DNA of 64,000 bases, taken from NCBI GenBank assembly GCA_934754505.1, contig CAKVIE010000006.1, forward strand, positions 1 to 64,000, read 5' to 3'. The position numbers and the translations under genes were made by a program. This DNA is from an uncultured Candidatus Melainabacteria bacterium. Lineage in GTDB: Bacteria > Cyanobacteriota > Vampirovibrionia > Gastranaerophilales > Gastranaerophilaceae. Below are positions 45,133 to 54,455 of this stretch, in pieces; position 1 is the stretch's first letter; the number at the start of each line of letters is the position of its first letter. The notes below the pieces were generated by a model. It made no database searches. It saw only the letters and a list, made by a program, of their open reading frames with translations, and had not been told where the DNA came from.

Positions 45133-47472
45133 ATGAATTTAGATAAATTAGAAGTTGGAAAAGAAGCAACAGTTGATGCTATACATTGCGATGACAAGGC
45201 ATTAAAAAAGCACATTTTAGATATGGGAATTACCCCCGGAGTAAAAGTTACATTAATAAAAACAGCACCTATGGGCGACCCGATGGAGTTAAAAGTCAGA
45301 GGGTATATTTTAACTTTAAGAAAAAACGATGCAGGAAAAATAAGAATTTCAAATGTTAAAGACAGTGTCAAACCGAGATTTGAGCGAAAAGCCTTTGAGG
45401 ATTCGGCTCATTCTCAAATCGGCGAAACGATTTATCACACCATAAAAGAAACTCGTCCCGTTAAAAGCGGTAAAATACGTTTAGCACTTATCGGAAACCA
45501 AAACACGGGGAAAACGACATTATTTAACCAGTTGACAGGTGCAAACAGACATGTCGGGAATTTTCCCGGGGTAACTGTTGACAGAGTTGACGGAGATGTT
45601 AAAAATTTTCAAGATGCAACAATAACAGACTTACCGGGGATATACTCACTTTCTCCGTATAGTACGGAAGAAATCGTTACGAGAAATCATTTGTTAAACG
45701 AACACCCCGATGGAATTATCAATATTATTGATGTTACAAATATTGAAAGAAATTTATTTTTAACAATGCAATTATTGGAATTAAATATCCCGATGGTTAT
45801 TGCATTGAATATGATGGACGAATTTAACGACAACGGTGGAAGTATCGACATCAACGGAATTGAAAACATTTTAAAGGTTCCCGTTATTCCGATTTCAGCA
45901 GCAAAAAATGAGGGTATTACAGAGCTTGCCGAGCACGCAATAAATGTTGCAAGATATGATGAACGCCCTGAAAAGTTCGATTTTTGCAGCCCTGATGATA
46001 AAAAAACAGCCGGTATTCACAGATGTATTCACTCAATCAGCCACTTGATAGAAGATCACGCAAAACAAGCAAAAATTCCTGTTAAGTTTGCAGCAACAAA
46101 ACTTACCGAAGGCGATAAATTAATTCGAGATGCTCTTAACCTTGATAAACAAGAAATAGCAACCTGCAAAAAAATCATTGCTGATTTGGAACGTGAATGC
46201 GGTGTTGATAATGAAACAGCACTTGCGGATACAAGATTTACATTTATTGAAAAAATTTGCAGAGCTCACGTTGTTAAGCCGGATATCGAGCAGGCAAATA
46301 AGTGGACATTTTTAGCCGATAAAATTTTAACGGGAAAATATACCGCAATTCCTGTATTTTTAGCAATTATGGGATTAATATTCTATTTTACGTTCGGCTC
46401 TGTCGGATTGTTTTTATCAAACGGATTAGAAGATTTAATTGAAAAAGTAACAGACATGACGGACAATGCTTTAACGGCATACGGATTAAATCCCGTTGTT
46501 CATTCCTTGATTATAGATGGCGTATTTGCAGGTGTCGGTAGCGTTTTGAGCTTTTTGCCGAGAATTATAGTGCTGTTTTTCTTCTTATCCTTATTGGAAG
46601 ACAGCGGATATACAGCAAGAGTTGCCTTTGTAATGGACAAAATGTTGAGAAAAATCGGATTATCGGGAAGAAGTATTGTCCCTATGATAATGGGATTTGG
46701 CTGTTCAGTTCCTGCTATTATGGCAACAAGAACTTTGCCGTCAGAACGTGATAGAAAAATGACAATTTTATTAACACCGTTTATGAGTTGTTCTGCAAAA
46801 TTGCCTATTTACGCATTATTTACGGCTGCATTTTTCAGAGGTAACGAAGTTTGGGTTATTTTGGGATTATATGTAATCGGTATTATAGTCGGAATAATTT
46901 TTGCAATATTTATGAAAGTATTCATTTATAAAGGTGAATCAATACCTTTCGTTATGGAGCTCCCGAATTACAGACTCCCGGGCTGGAAAAATGTTTACAG
47001 AATGATTTATTCAAAATCAAAAGACTTTATAACAAAAGCATTTACAATAATCTTCTTTGCAGCAGTTATAATCTGGTTCTTACAAACATTTGATTCAAGA
47101 TTAAATCTTGTTCAAGACCCTGCAAACAGTTTACTTTCAATGCTTGGAAACTTTACCGTTCCGATTTTCCAACCGCTTGGAATTTCAGATTGGAGAATAT
47201 CAACAGCATTTTTAACAGGATTTATAGCAAAAGAAAGTGTTGTCAGCACATTGACGGTGTTGATAGGCGGCGAAACAAGTGCATTGCCGACTTTATTCAC
47301 TCCTCATACAGCATTTGTATTTTTGGTATTTTCATTGTTGTACACACCTTGTGTTGCATCTGTTGCAACCGTCAAAAGAGAACTCGGAAAACGCTACGCT
47401 TTGGCAGTTGTGCTTATACAATGCTCAATAGCTTGGATTGTTGCATATATTGTAAACTGTATTAACTTTTAG
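45133..47472 (+). CDS. feoB: Fused FeoA-FeoB ferrous iron transporter
   Basis: A 779-residue protein. Residues 1 to about 78 are a FeoA SH3-like domain (ILDMGITPGVKVTLIK, DPMELKVRGYILTLRK), normally a separate protein. A linker leads to the FeoB G domain: G1 IGNQNTGKTTLFNQLTG (first loop is GNQN and not the common GNPN), NFPGVTVDR, DLPGIYSLS and ALNMMDE. A GDI helical region follows, then the permease with two Gate repeats (VMDKMLRKIGLSGRSIVPMIMGFGC, GFIAKESVVS) and about 8-9 membrane helices. It imports Fe2+ in a GTP-dependent way and has its own promoter after ferritin. No separate feoA is seen. Confidence 0.94.
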   Translation: MNLDKLEVGKEATVDAIHCDDKALKKHILDMGITPGVKVTLIKTAPMGDPMELKVRGYILTLRKNDAGKIRISNVKDSVKPRFERKAFEDSAHSQIGETIYHTIKETRPVKSGKIRLALIGNQNTGKTTLFNQLTGANRHVGNFPGVTVDRVDGDVKNFQDATITDLPGIYSLSPYSTEEIVTRNHLLNEHPDGIINIIDVTNIERNLFLTMQLLELNIPMVIALNMMDEFNDNGGSIDINGIENILKVPVIPISAAKNEGITELAEHAINVARYDERPEKFDFCSPDDKKTAGIHRCIHSISHLIEDHAKQAKIPVKFAATKLTEGDKLIRDALNLDKQEIATCKKIIADLERECGVDNETALADTRFTFIEKICRAHVVKPDIEQANKWTFLADKILTGKYTAIPVFLAIMGLIFYFTFGSVGLFLSNGLEDLIEKVTDMTDNALTAYGLNPVVHSLIIDGVFAGVGSVLSFLPRIIVLFFFLSLLEDSGYTARVAFVMDKMLRKIGLSGRSIVPMIMGFGCSVPAIMATRTLPSERDRKMTILLTPFMSCSAKLPIYALFTAAFFRGNEVWVILGLYVIGIIVGIIFAIFMKVFIYKGESIPFVMELPNYRLPGWKNVYRMIYSKSKDFITKAFTIIFFAAVIIWFLQTFDSRLNLVQDPANSLLSMLGNFTVPIFQPLGISDWRISTAFLTGFIAKESVVSTLTVLIGGETSALPTLFTPHTAFVFLVFSLLYTPCVASVATVKRELGKRYALAVVLIQCSIAWIVAYIVNCINF

Positions 47473-47539
47473 ACATTAAGTTGAACTAAAATCAAAAAAT
47501 ATGTTATCATTTTAAAGTAATTTTGATAGGATTAGCTGA

Positions 47540-49051
47540 ATGTCTGTAAAATCAAACACTTCGAAAAAAGCTGAATTAACAACAGAAGAAATTGCCGAAA
47601 TCCGTAAAAAAGCTGATGATTATTTTTACAAAAATGATTATCTGCAATCGATAAAATACTACGAACTTCATACAAAATATGATAAAAAATGCTCAAGTTC
47701 CTATGAAATGTTAGGCTGGCTTTATTATTTTATTGATATTGAAAAAAGTGTTAAAAATTACATAAAAGCCTTTAACTTGAGCTATCAAATTAATTACATA
47801 GATTACGATTCATTCGGAAATTTTATGTTAGCATTAACAAGACATCCTAATTACACGCAAAGCCAACTAAAAAAATTAATAGAAAATTTTGTCAAAAAAG
47901 TTAAACGAAAAACTCTTACAAGCAAAGAAGTTTTTAAACATCCTAAAACAACACAGCTTCATAGAAAATTAAATATTGGTTATTTATCGTCGGATTTATA
48001 TACGCACGCAACTATGCAGTTTATTCTGCCCATTTTGAAAAATCACAATACAAATGTTTTTAACATATTTTTCTATTATGCAGGTACGTATAATGACAAT
48101 TTAACTCAATTTTTGATGCAAAAACCTTATATTTTCAAAAATGTCAACGAAAAAAGTTTCAAAGAAATTGCTCAAACTGTTTATGATGACAAAATTGATA
48201 TATTAATTGATTTAAGCTCCTTGACTCATAAATACGCCCTGACAATGCTGTATAAACCTGCTCCCGTTCAAATAAGCTATATGGGATTTTTGAATACAAC
48301 GGGCATGAAAGAAGTCGATTACATCATTGCCGACAAAGACACTATTCCTGAAGAACAAAATGATGAATACACAGAAAATATTTTGTATTTGCCAAGATAC
48401 GAATGTTTTGAATTCACAAACAACATATCATCATACATCAAAGAAACACCATTACCCTATAAGAGGAATGGATTTATAACATTCGGGTCGTTTAATTGCA
48501 CATCAAAAATAAACAAGAATGTTTTGAGGTGCTGGTCTGAAATTATTAAGCGAAACCCAACTGCAAGGCTTTATATTTATCGTTCTAATATGACAAATGA
48601 AGTAATAGAACAAATTACAAAAGTATTAAAGAAATTTAAAACAGACATGTCAAGAGTTATCATAGATAATACGGATTACGGTTTTCACTTTGATATATAC
48701 AAAGATGCGGATATTGCACTTGATACGTTCCCGTTTACAGGCTTAACAATAACCGTAGAATTGGCACACATAGGTGTTCCCGTAATAACAAAAGTTTGTG
48801 ATACTTTTTCATCAAAAGGCGGCATGAGGATAAACAAGGCTTTAGGCTGTGAAGAATTAATTACATATTCCGACGAAGAATATATCAATGCAGCAACAGA
48901 ATTGGCAAATGATATACCACGACTTGAAAAATACAGAAAAAATTTAAGAAATAATTTGGAAAAATCGCTTTTGTACGACCAAAAACTTTTCACGAAATAC
49001 TTCGAAACGGGTCTTATAAAAGCTATAAACAAATATTACGGATTAGAATAA
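47540..49051 (+). CDS. O-GlcNAc-transferase-like (GT41) glycosyltransferase
   Basis: 503 residues. Residues about 20-80 form two TPR-like helical pairs (much shorter than the long TPR arm of eukaryotic OGT). The catalytic GT-B part follows: SSDLYTHATMQF with His156 in the place of the OGT base-like His, ILIDLSSLTHKY, PVQISYMGFLNTTG, ITFGSFNCTSKINKNVLRCW and DIALDTFPFTGLTITVELAHIGVPVIT for UDP-sugar binding. Family members put GlcNAc or related sugars on Ser/Thr. In bacteria some modify flagellin or adhesins; the flagellar operon is about 1.2 kb away on the other strand but no flagellin gene is in view. AGGAT precedes the ATG. Confidence 0.85.
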   Translation: MSVKSNTSKKAELTTEEIAEIRKKADDYFYKNDYLQSIKYYELHTKYDKKCSSSYEMLGWLYYFIDIEKSVKNYIKAFNLSYQINYIDYDSFGNFMLALTRHPNYTQSQLKKLIENFVKKVKRKTLTSKEVFKHPKTTQLHRKLNIGYLSSDLYTHATMQFILPILKNHNTNVFNIFFYYAGTYNDNLTQFLMQKPYIFKNVNEKSFKEIAQTVYDDKIDILIDLSSLTHKYALTMLYKPAPVQISYMGFLNTTGMKEVDYIIADKDTIPEEQNDEYTENILYLPRYECFEFTNNISSYIKETPLPYKRNGFITFGSFNCTSKINKNVLRCWSEIIKRNPTARLYIYRSNMTNEVIEQITKVLKKFKTDMSRVIIDNTDYGFHFDIYKDADIALDTFPFTGLTITVELAHIGVPVITKVCDTFSSKGGMRINKALGCEELITYSDEEYINAATELANDIPRLEKYRKNLRNNLEKSLLYDQKLFTKYFETGLIKAINKYYGLE

Positions 49052-49053
49052 AA

Positions 49054-49081
49054 AACGTACTGCTTTTTGCGGCAGTACGTT
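49054..49081. terminator. Terminator hairpin between convergent genes
   Basis: A 10-bp stem (AACGTACTGC / GCAGTACGTT, 8-nt loop) lies just after the GT41 stop. The minus strand has a following T-run, and it lies 10 nt after the stop of the minus-strand small membrane protein gene. The plus strand has an A-run instead. Confidence 0.75.
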
Positions 49082-49090
49082 AAAAAACTA

Positions 49091-49279
49091 TTATTCTGCT
49101 ACTCGTTTAGCATCTTGAGCAGCTCTGTCACGTCCTTCTGTCACTCTTGTGACGGTTTTTTCCTGTTCGATTCGTTGAACTGTGTTATCGGTTAACTCTT
49201 TAAAATCAACATTGTAGTAAACCCAGACAATACCATAAACAATAGCTGCAAAAATTAGCAATTTGATTAATTTGTCCAT
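49091..49279 (-). CDS. Small single-helix membrane protein
   Basis: 62 residues from the ATG at 49279, which has GGAG six bases upstream; the frame is open to 49291. One transmembrane helix (about 5-21, KLLIFAAIVYGIVWVYY) is followed by a charged, probably helical tail. No family recognised. It sits alone between the GT41 gene and the DMT transporter. Confidence 0.6.
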   Translation of the reverse strand: MDKLIKLLIFAAIVYGIVWVYYNVDFKELTDNTVQRIEQEKTVTRVTEGRDRAAQDAKRVAE

Positions 49280-49374
49280 AACGCTCTCCATTTTTCTATA
49301 ATAAAGTATTATACACTATTTTTGTAATAAAATGTAGTTGTAATATATATAATAAATAATATGTACTAAAAAAT

Positions 49375-50232
49375 ATGTTTTTAACAAGTATTGCAGTAAT
49401 ATTAAGAATTTTTTCAAATCCCGTTGCAAATATGTATGAAAAAAAAGTTTCGATGAACGGGTCGTCACTATTTACAAGCTTCTATTCATACCTGATAATG
49501 GGACTTTGCTGTATCCCTTTTGCTTTTAACGTTGATTGGGCAAAATTACCGATTGAATTTTGGCAAAATGCACTTTTAGCTGGTCTGCTATGCTCTGTCG
49601 GCAGAGCTTGTATGGTAAAAGCCCTTCAACTCGGAGAACTCTCTGTACTCGGACCGATTAACTCCTATAAATCCGTCGTCGGACTTATCGTCGGTATTTT
49701 TATGCTTTCCGAAATACCAAGTATCTACGGACTTGCGGGCATGATTTTGATAATTTACGGAAGCAGATATGTCTTTGGAACAACAAAAGAAGGTTTTTCG
49801 TGGAAACTTTTTAAAAGACAAGATATTTTATTAAGGTTCGCAGCACTGATTTTAACAGGCATAGAGGCGGTAATTCTTAAAAAAGTCATAATGCTCTCAA
49901 GTGTCACAACATCATATATGCTTTGGGCTTGGACAGGCTGTATTTTTACATTGGCAATGATTTTGTTATCAAGAAAAACCTTTACCCCGATTAAAGAAGG
50001 ACAAATTCATCAATATTTAATAATTTGTGTCGGACTTGCAACAATGCAGCTTTGCACAAACTACGTTTTCGTTCACATGAAAGTCGGATACGCTCTCGCT
50101 TTATTCCAATTATCAACAATAGTTAATCTTTTGTTTGGCGTTCAATTTTTCCATGAAAAAGACATTGTGAAAAAATTAATCGGTACAATAATTATGACAA
50201 TAGGTTCGGTAATTATAATTTTATGTCCTTAA
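49375..50232 (+). CDS. EamA/DMT-family transporter
   Basis: A 285-residue, about ten-helix transporter with the internal repeat of EamA domains: NAVAMYEKK start, GRACMVKALQLGELSVLGPINSYKSVVGLI and LIIYGSRYVFG in the first half, and SYMLWAWTG and AYALALFQLSTIVNLLFGVQFF in the second. DMT members export small metabolites; the substrate is not known. No ribosome site is visible at the ATG (AAAAAATATG), so the start is uncertain. It converges with fliI with only 3 nt between. Confidence 0.8.
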   Translation: MFLTSIAVILRIFSNPVANMYEKKVSMNGSSLFTSFYSYLIMGLCCIPFAFNVDWAKLPIEFWQNALLAGLLCSVGRACMVKALQLGELSVLGPINSYKSVVGLIVGIFMLSEIPSIYGLAGMILIIYGSRYVFGTTKEGFSWKLFKRQDILLRFAALILTGIEAVILKKVIMLSSVTTSYMLWAWTGCIFTLAMILLSRKTFTPIKEGQIHQYLIICVGLATMQLCTNYVFVHMKVGYALALFQLSTIVNLLFGVQFFHEKDIVKKLIGTIIMTIGSVIIILCP

Positions 50233-50235
50233 AAA

Positions 50236-51588
50236 CTAAATCTCAACGTTTTTCATCATATCGATTAAAGTGTTTATTGTATTATCCATAGAAACACTGT
50301 CTGTAACTCTCTGTTGCAAAAAGGCATTAATTTGAGGCATATACTCAATCGCAACATCAAGCCTCGGGTTACTTCCGGGGTTATACATACCAACGTCAAT
50401 CATATCCTTGTTTTCACGATAAAGTGACATTAATGTTCTCATCTTTGCAGCTGCAGCTTTATGCTCAGGAGAACAAATTGCCGAAAACAGACGGCTGATG
50501 CTTCCTAAAACATCAATTGCAGGATAATGGTTCATCTCCGCAACTTTTCTGGATAAGAAAATGTGACCGTCAGTAATACCACGAACAGTATCTACAACAG
50601 GGTCATTGATATCGTCACCTTCCATAAGTACGGTATAAAGTGCCGTAATAGATCCACGAGGAGAGTTACCTGCACGTTCAAGAACTTTTTGCAGCCATGA
50701 GAAAATTGACGGCGGATAACCTTTCATAGTAGGCGGTTCACCGATAGACAAACCAACCTCACGACCAGCCATTGCACAACGTGTAACCGTGTCTGTCATC
50801 AAAAATACCTTTTTACCTCTGTCACGATAATATTCGCAAATTGAAGTAGCAGTGTGCAAACATTTTTGTCTGATAAGCGGAGGCTGGTCACCTGTCGAAC
50901 ATACAAGAACCGATTTTGCCATACCTTCAGGTCCTAATGCATCTTCAACAAACTCTTTAACTTCACGACCACGTTCTCCGATTAGTGCAACGACGTTTAC
51001 ATCAGCATCAGAGTTTCTCGCAATCATACCGAGCAGAGTTGACTTACCGACACCTGAACCGGCAAACAAACCCATACGTTGTCCGCCTCCCAAGGTTAGT
51101 AATGAATCGATGGCTCGAACACCGCAAGAGAATTTTTCTTTAATAATAGGTCTTTCAAATGCATCAGGCGGCGGATTATCGATATTCATCCAAACTGCAT
51201 TCGTTGTGTCTAAAGGCTTTCCATCAATCGGTTCTCCCAATGGCGATATAACTCTGCCAAGTAAAAAATCACCCATAGGAACTGTAATAGGCTTACCTGT
51301 CGTTGTAACTAAAGCACCTTGTCCAATTCCTGCTCCGTCATACAAAAGCAATAATTGAGCGTATTCACCTTTGAAAGCAACAACTTCTGCGGCTTTTTTT
51401 TCGCCTGATGTTGTTTCAATAAAACACAAATCACCGATTTTCAACCCTGGAAGATTAACCTCAACCGTCAAACCCAAAAGTTTTGATACCGAACCTTTGT
51501 AGCTGAAAAGCGGTGTATTATGAATTATTTCAAAAGCACGTTTTTTAGTAAATTCTATTGATTTTTCAAAACTTTGATTAAGTTCCAT
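50236..51588 (-). CDS. fliI: Flagellar export ATPase FliI
   Basis: FliI is the hexameric ATPase that delivers substrates to the flagellar type III export gate. The 450-residue protein has Walker A FAGSGVGKST, Walker B KVFLMTDTVTRCAMAGREVG, and the family stretch GERGREVKEFVED and GEPPTMKGYPPSIF. The N-terminal chaperone-binding region is short. Its ATG overlaps the flhA stop (TAATG). It is last in the eleven-gene operon; no fliJ is seen after it, and the convergent transporter follows directly. Confidence 0.94.
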   Translation of the reverse strand: MELNQSFEKSIEFTKKRAFEIIHNTPLFSYKGSVSKLLGLTVEVNLPGLKIGDLCFIETTSGEKKAAEVVAFKGEYAQLLLLYDGAGIGQGALVTTTGKPITVPMGDFLLGRVISPLGEPIDGKPLDTTNAVWMNIDNPPPDAFERPIIKEKFSCGVRAIDSLLTLGGGQRMGLFAGSGVGKSTLLGMIARNSDADVNVVALIGERGREVKEFVEDALGPEGMAKSVLVCSTGDQPPLIRQKCLHTATSICEYYRDRGKKVFLMTDTVTRCAMAGREVGLSIGEPPTMKGYPPSIFSWLQKVLERAGNSPRGSITALYTVLMEGDDINDPVVDTVRGITDGHIFLSRKVAEMNHYPAIDVLGSISRLFSAICSPEHKAAAAKMRTLMSLYRENKDMIDVGMYNPGSNPRLDVAIEYMPQINAFLQQRVTDSVSMDNTINTLIDMMKNVEI

Positions 51589-53702
51589 TATCCGTTATTC
51601 CCAAAATTATAATCTTGTATGTACGATTCACCGATTGTATCAACCGCTTCAACTCTTATATCAGTAATAAGTTCTGAATACGAAATAACAACGATTGTCG
51701 GAATGTGTCTTTCAAGAAGTTGATACAAAGGTAGTCTTATACGAGGCGAACACAAAATAACAGGCTGACGACCGATATTTTGGTGAGCTCTCATAAGTGT
51801 TTGAGCAGATGACTCGATTAATTCCTGAACTTGCAAAGGATTTAACAGGAACATCGTACCAAGCTCTGTTCTTTGACAACTGTCATCAAGTGTCTTTTCC
51901 CATTCGGACGACAAGGTTAAAGCATATAAAACTTTATCCGAGGTTGAATGAGATAAACAAATTTGACGACCTAAAGCAGCTCTTAAACGTTCTGATAATA
52001 TATCCGGCTCTTTTGAAAATCTTGCATAGTCGCAAAGACGTTCAAAAATAAACATAATATCTTTGATTGAAACTTTTTCTCTGATTAAGTTTACAAAAAT
52101 CTTACGCAAGTCACTTGTTGAAATAATAGTCGGAACAAGGTCATTAACAAGAGTCGGGTCTTGGCTTTTTACAAGTTCCATCAATTTCAATACGTCGGTT
52201 TTTGTCATAACTTCATCAACATATTTACGAACACTTTCCTGCAAGTGAGTTACGATAACATCAACAGAATCAACCTGAGTCAGACCGTCACGAGGGTCAA
52301 AATCGTCAGGATTTAACCAATATGCTTGAGTTTGGAAGGTCGGGTCTATTCCGACAATAGCATCTTTAGGTACATCTTTTCCCAAAGCGTCCCATTGATC
52401 TGCAATAACCATGTTTTTACCCGGGTAAACAGAACCTGTTGCAACTGTATTACCACGAATAGAAATTAAATATTCATTCGCATCAAGTGCGGACGAATCC
52501 ATAATTCTTATGTTAGGTATGATGAAACCTAATTCATCAGTAACTCTTTGTCTTAAAGCTGCAATCTTCGGAAGTAATTGACCTTCTTGGTCAGGGTCAG
52601 CAATAATCAACAATCCTGAACCGACTTGCAAACTCAATACGTCAACACCCAATCTTTCATACATTTTGTTCGGGTTGACCAAATCCTGCATGTTTTGACG
52701 AACACTTTCAAGTTGTCCGAGTTGAGCTTGAACATCTTGGTTTACTAAAATTGAAAATCCCGATATAGCCAAAATTGAACCGTATAACAAGAACGGAAAC
52801 CAAGGCAAACCTGTTAAGGGTGATGATAATGCAATTAATGCAAGAAATCCGCTTGCAAAGAACAAGCTGTAAGGCTTACCCAATAATTGAGATTGCAAAT
52901 CCGCACCCAATGACGGGCTTGCAGCTGTTGAACGGGTCATTACGATACCTGCCGAAACAGCCATAAGCAATGACGGAAGTTGGGCTGACAAACCATCACC
53001 AACGGTTAGCATTGTATATTTTTGAACAGCTTCCGCAGGCTCCATACCATTTTGAACAATACCGATTAACAAACCGCCGACAATGTTGATAACAGTAATG
53101 ATGATACCTGCCATGGTATCACCTTTTACGAACTTCATAGCACCATCCATTGAACCGAACAAACTTGATTCTCTTTGTAAATCTTCACGGCGTTTAACCG
53201 CTTCTTCCGGTGAAATCAAACCTGCGTTAAAATCGGCGTCGATAGTCATCTGTTTACCCGGCATAGCGTCCAATGCAAATCTTGCAGAAACTTCGGCGAT
53301 ACGTTCAGCACCTTTTGTAATTACCATAAACTGAACAACCGTAATAATAAGGAATATTACGAAACCTACAATTAAGTTACCGCCTGTAACGAAATTCGCA
53401 AATGCATTAATTACTTCACCTGCTTCACCTTTTGCCAAAATTGAACGGGTTGAAGCAATAGACATAACCAAACGGAACATTGTACCGATAAGGATTACTG
53501 ACGGAAATGCAGATAATTCAAGCGGCTTGGTAATATACAAGGATATCATCAGCAAAACAATTCCAAGCGTCATGTTAAAAGCAATAGCCATGTTAATGCA
53601 AAACGGAGGTAACTCGACAATCAATATGACGACGAGCAAAATAACAAATATTGCTAATCCTATTTCACTAAGCGGATTACTTGCCGGTTGAGCCTGTGCC
53701 AC
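51588..53702 (-). CDS. flhA: Flagellar export gate protein FlhA
   Basis: FlhA (704 residues) forms the nonameric export gate in the inner membrane. The N-terminal half has eight predicted helices and the FHIPEP signature region (SVILIGTMFRLVMSIASTR, ITKGAERIAEVSARFALDAMPGKQM). The cytoplasmic part, from about residue 350, has GFIIPNIRIMD, NEYLISIRG and REKVSIKDIMFIFERL. It is full length and intact. Its cytoplasmic part is the source or sister of the soluble protein at 19260. Start and spacing fit a coupled operon between fliH and fliI. Confidence 0.95.
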   Translation of the reverse strand: MAQAQPASNPLSEIGLAIFVILLVVILIVELPPFCINMAIAFNMTLGIVLLMISLYITKPLELSAFPSVILIGTMFRLVMSIASTRSILAKGEAGEVINAFANFVTGGNLIVGFVIFLIITVVQFMVITKGAERIAEVSARFALDAMPGKQMTIDADFNAGLISPEEAVKRREDLQRESSLFGSMDGAMKFVKGDTMAGIIITVINIVGGLLIGIVQNGMEPAEAVQKYTMLTVGDGLSAQLPSLLMAVSAGIVMTRSTAASPSLGADLQSQLLGKPYSLFFASGFLALIALSSPLTGLPWFPFLLYGSILAISGFSILVNQDVQAQLGQLESVRQNMQDLVNPNKMYERLGVDVLSLQVGSGLLIIADPDQEGQLLPKIAALRQRVTDELGFIIPNIRIMDSSALDANEYLISIRGNTVATGSVYPGKNMVIADQWDALGKDVPKDAIVGIDPTFQTQAYWLNPDDFDPRDGLTQVDSVDVIVTHLQESVRKYVDEVMTKTDVLKLMELVKSQDPTLVNDLVPTIISTSDLRKIFVNLIREKVSIKDIMFIFERLCDYARFSKEPDILSERLRAALGRQICLSHSTSDKVLYALTLSSEWEKTLDDSCQRTELGTMFLLNPLQVQELIESSAQTLMRAHQNIGRQPVILCSPRIRLPLYQLLERHIPTIVVISYSELITDIRVEAVDTIGESYIQDYNFGNNG

Positions 53703-53711
53703 TTGTTTTTC

Positions 53712-54455
53712 CTACCCCTGTTGTTGTAAATTTTTGAACGCTTGTTCCAAAATCGTTAATCCCGTATCTATCGTTGCATCGATAATTCCGTTATCTGTTA
53801 CTATTATAGCACCACCCGTCGAAATATTGTCATCAGGTACAACTTTTATATCAACATCTTCTGAATTTATCGATAAAAATTCGGGCAAACCCTCTTTAAC
53901 AGCAACCACATCTTGGGGTAATACTTTTACCGTAATGTGATTACTTACCTTAAAAGAATCTCCCATTGCCGACTTTATCAAACTTAACAAAGCCGTTTTA
54001 TCCTGCTCTATTTCTTTATTAATAATTTTTTTAGCAATTTCAACTGATATATCCAAAATGTGAGGTGCAACAACTGCAAACATTTCATCTTTGTATGTAA
54101 AAAAACCTTGAATTGCATCTGTTAATGCCTGAATTTCGGCATGAGCATTCTCAAGACCTAATTTATGCCCCTCTTTAACTGCTTGCTCTCTGATAGAATT
54201 GGCTTCTTCCTGTGCTCTTGAAACTATATTTCTGTCATCAATACGTCTGTAACCACGGCGTCTGCTGCCTTGACGGCGTTCCATTCTCGAATCAAAAACG
54301 ATATCTTCAAAACTCAACGGAACTTGGACTTCTTCTTTTTGAGGTTTTGGTGCCGCAGACGGAGTCAGAACAATATCTTCCTGAACTTTTTTAGGTTGTT
54401 CGGAAGCCGATTGAGTATTTTTTTTAACTTCAGACTGACTGCGTTTTATAATCAT
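53712..54455 (-). CDS. fliH: FliH-like export regulator
   Basis: FliH dimers hold FliI and link it to the C-ring and the gate. The 247-residue protein has a polar N-terminus (1-85), an Ala/Glu-rich coiled coil (AQEEANSIREQAVKEG, HAEIQALTDAI) and a C-terminal FliH/HrpE-type domain with SVEIAKKIINKEIEQ and DDNISTGGAIIVTDNG, DATIDTGLTILEQAF. The pattern matches the family while overall identity is probably low. The ATG lies 26 nt inside the preceding gene. It sits between the fliG-position gene and flhA, as expected. Confidence 0.82.
   Translation of the reverse strand: MIIKRSQSEVKKNTQSASEQPKKVQEDIVLTPSAAPKPQKEEVQVPLSFEDIVFDSRMERRQGSRRRGYRRIDDRNIVSRAQEEANSIREQAVKEGHKLGLENAHAEIQALTDAIQGFFTYKDEMFAVVAPHILDISVEIAKKIINKEIEQDKTALLSLIKSAMGDSFKVSNHITVKVLPQDVVAVKEGLPEFLSINSEDVDIKVVPDDNISTGGAIIVTDNGIIDATIDTGLTILEQAFKNLQQQG

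Noticed and set aside
50852..51358. A 168-residue plus-strand frame opposite fliI
   Set aside because: It is antisense to a well-conserved gene and has no start signal; its composition is that of a reverse-frame shadow.
51588..53702. The flagellar operon as an injectisome (virulence) type III system
   Set aside because: FlgB, FlgC, FlgG/F-type and FliE rod proteins are present and no secretin or needle gene is seen, so it is flagellar in type.
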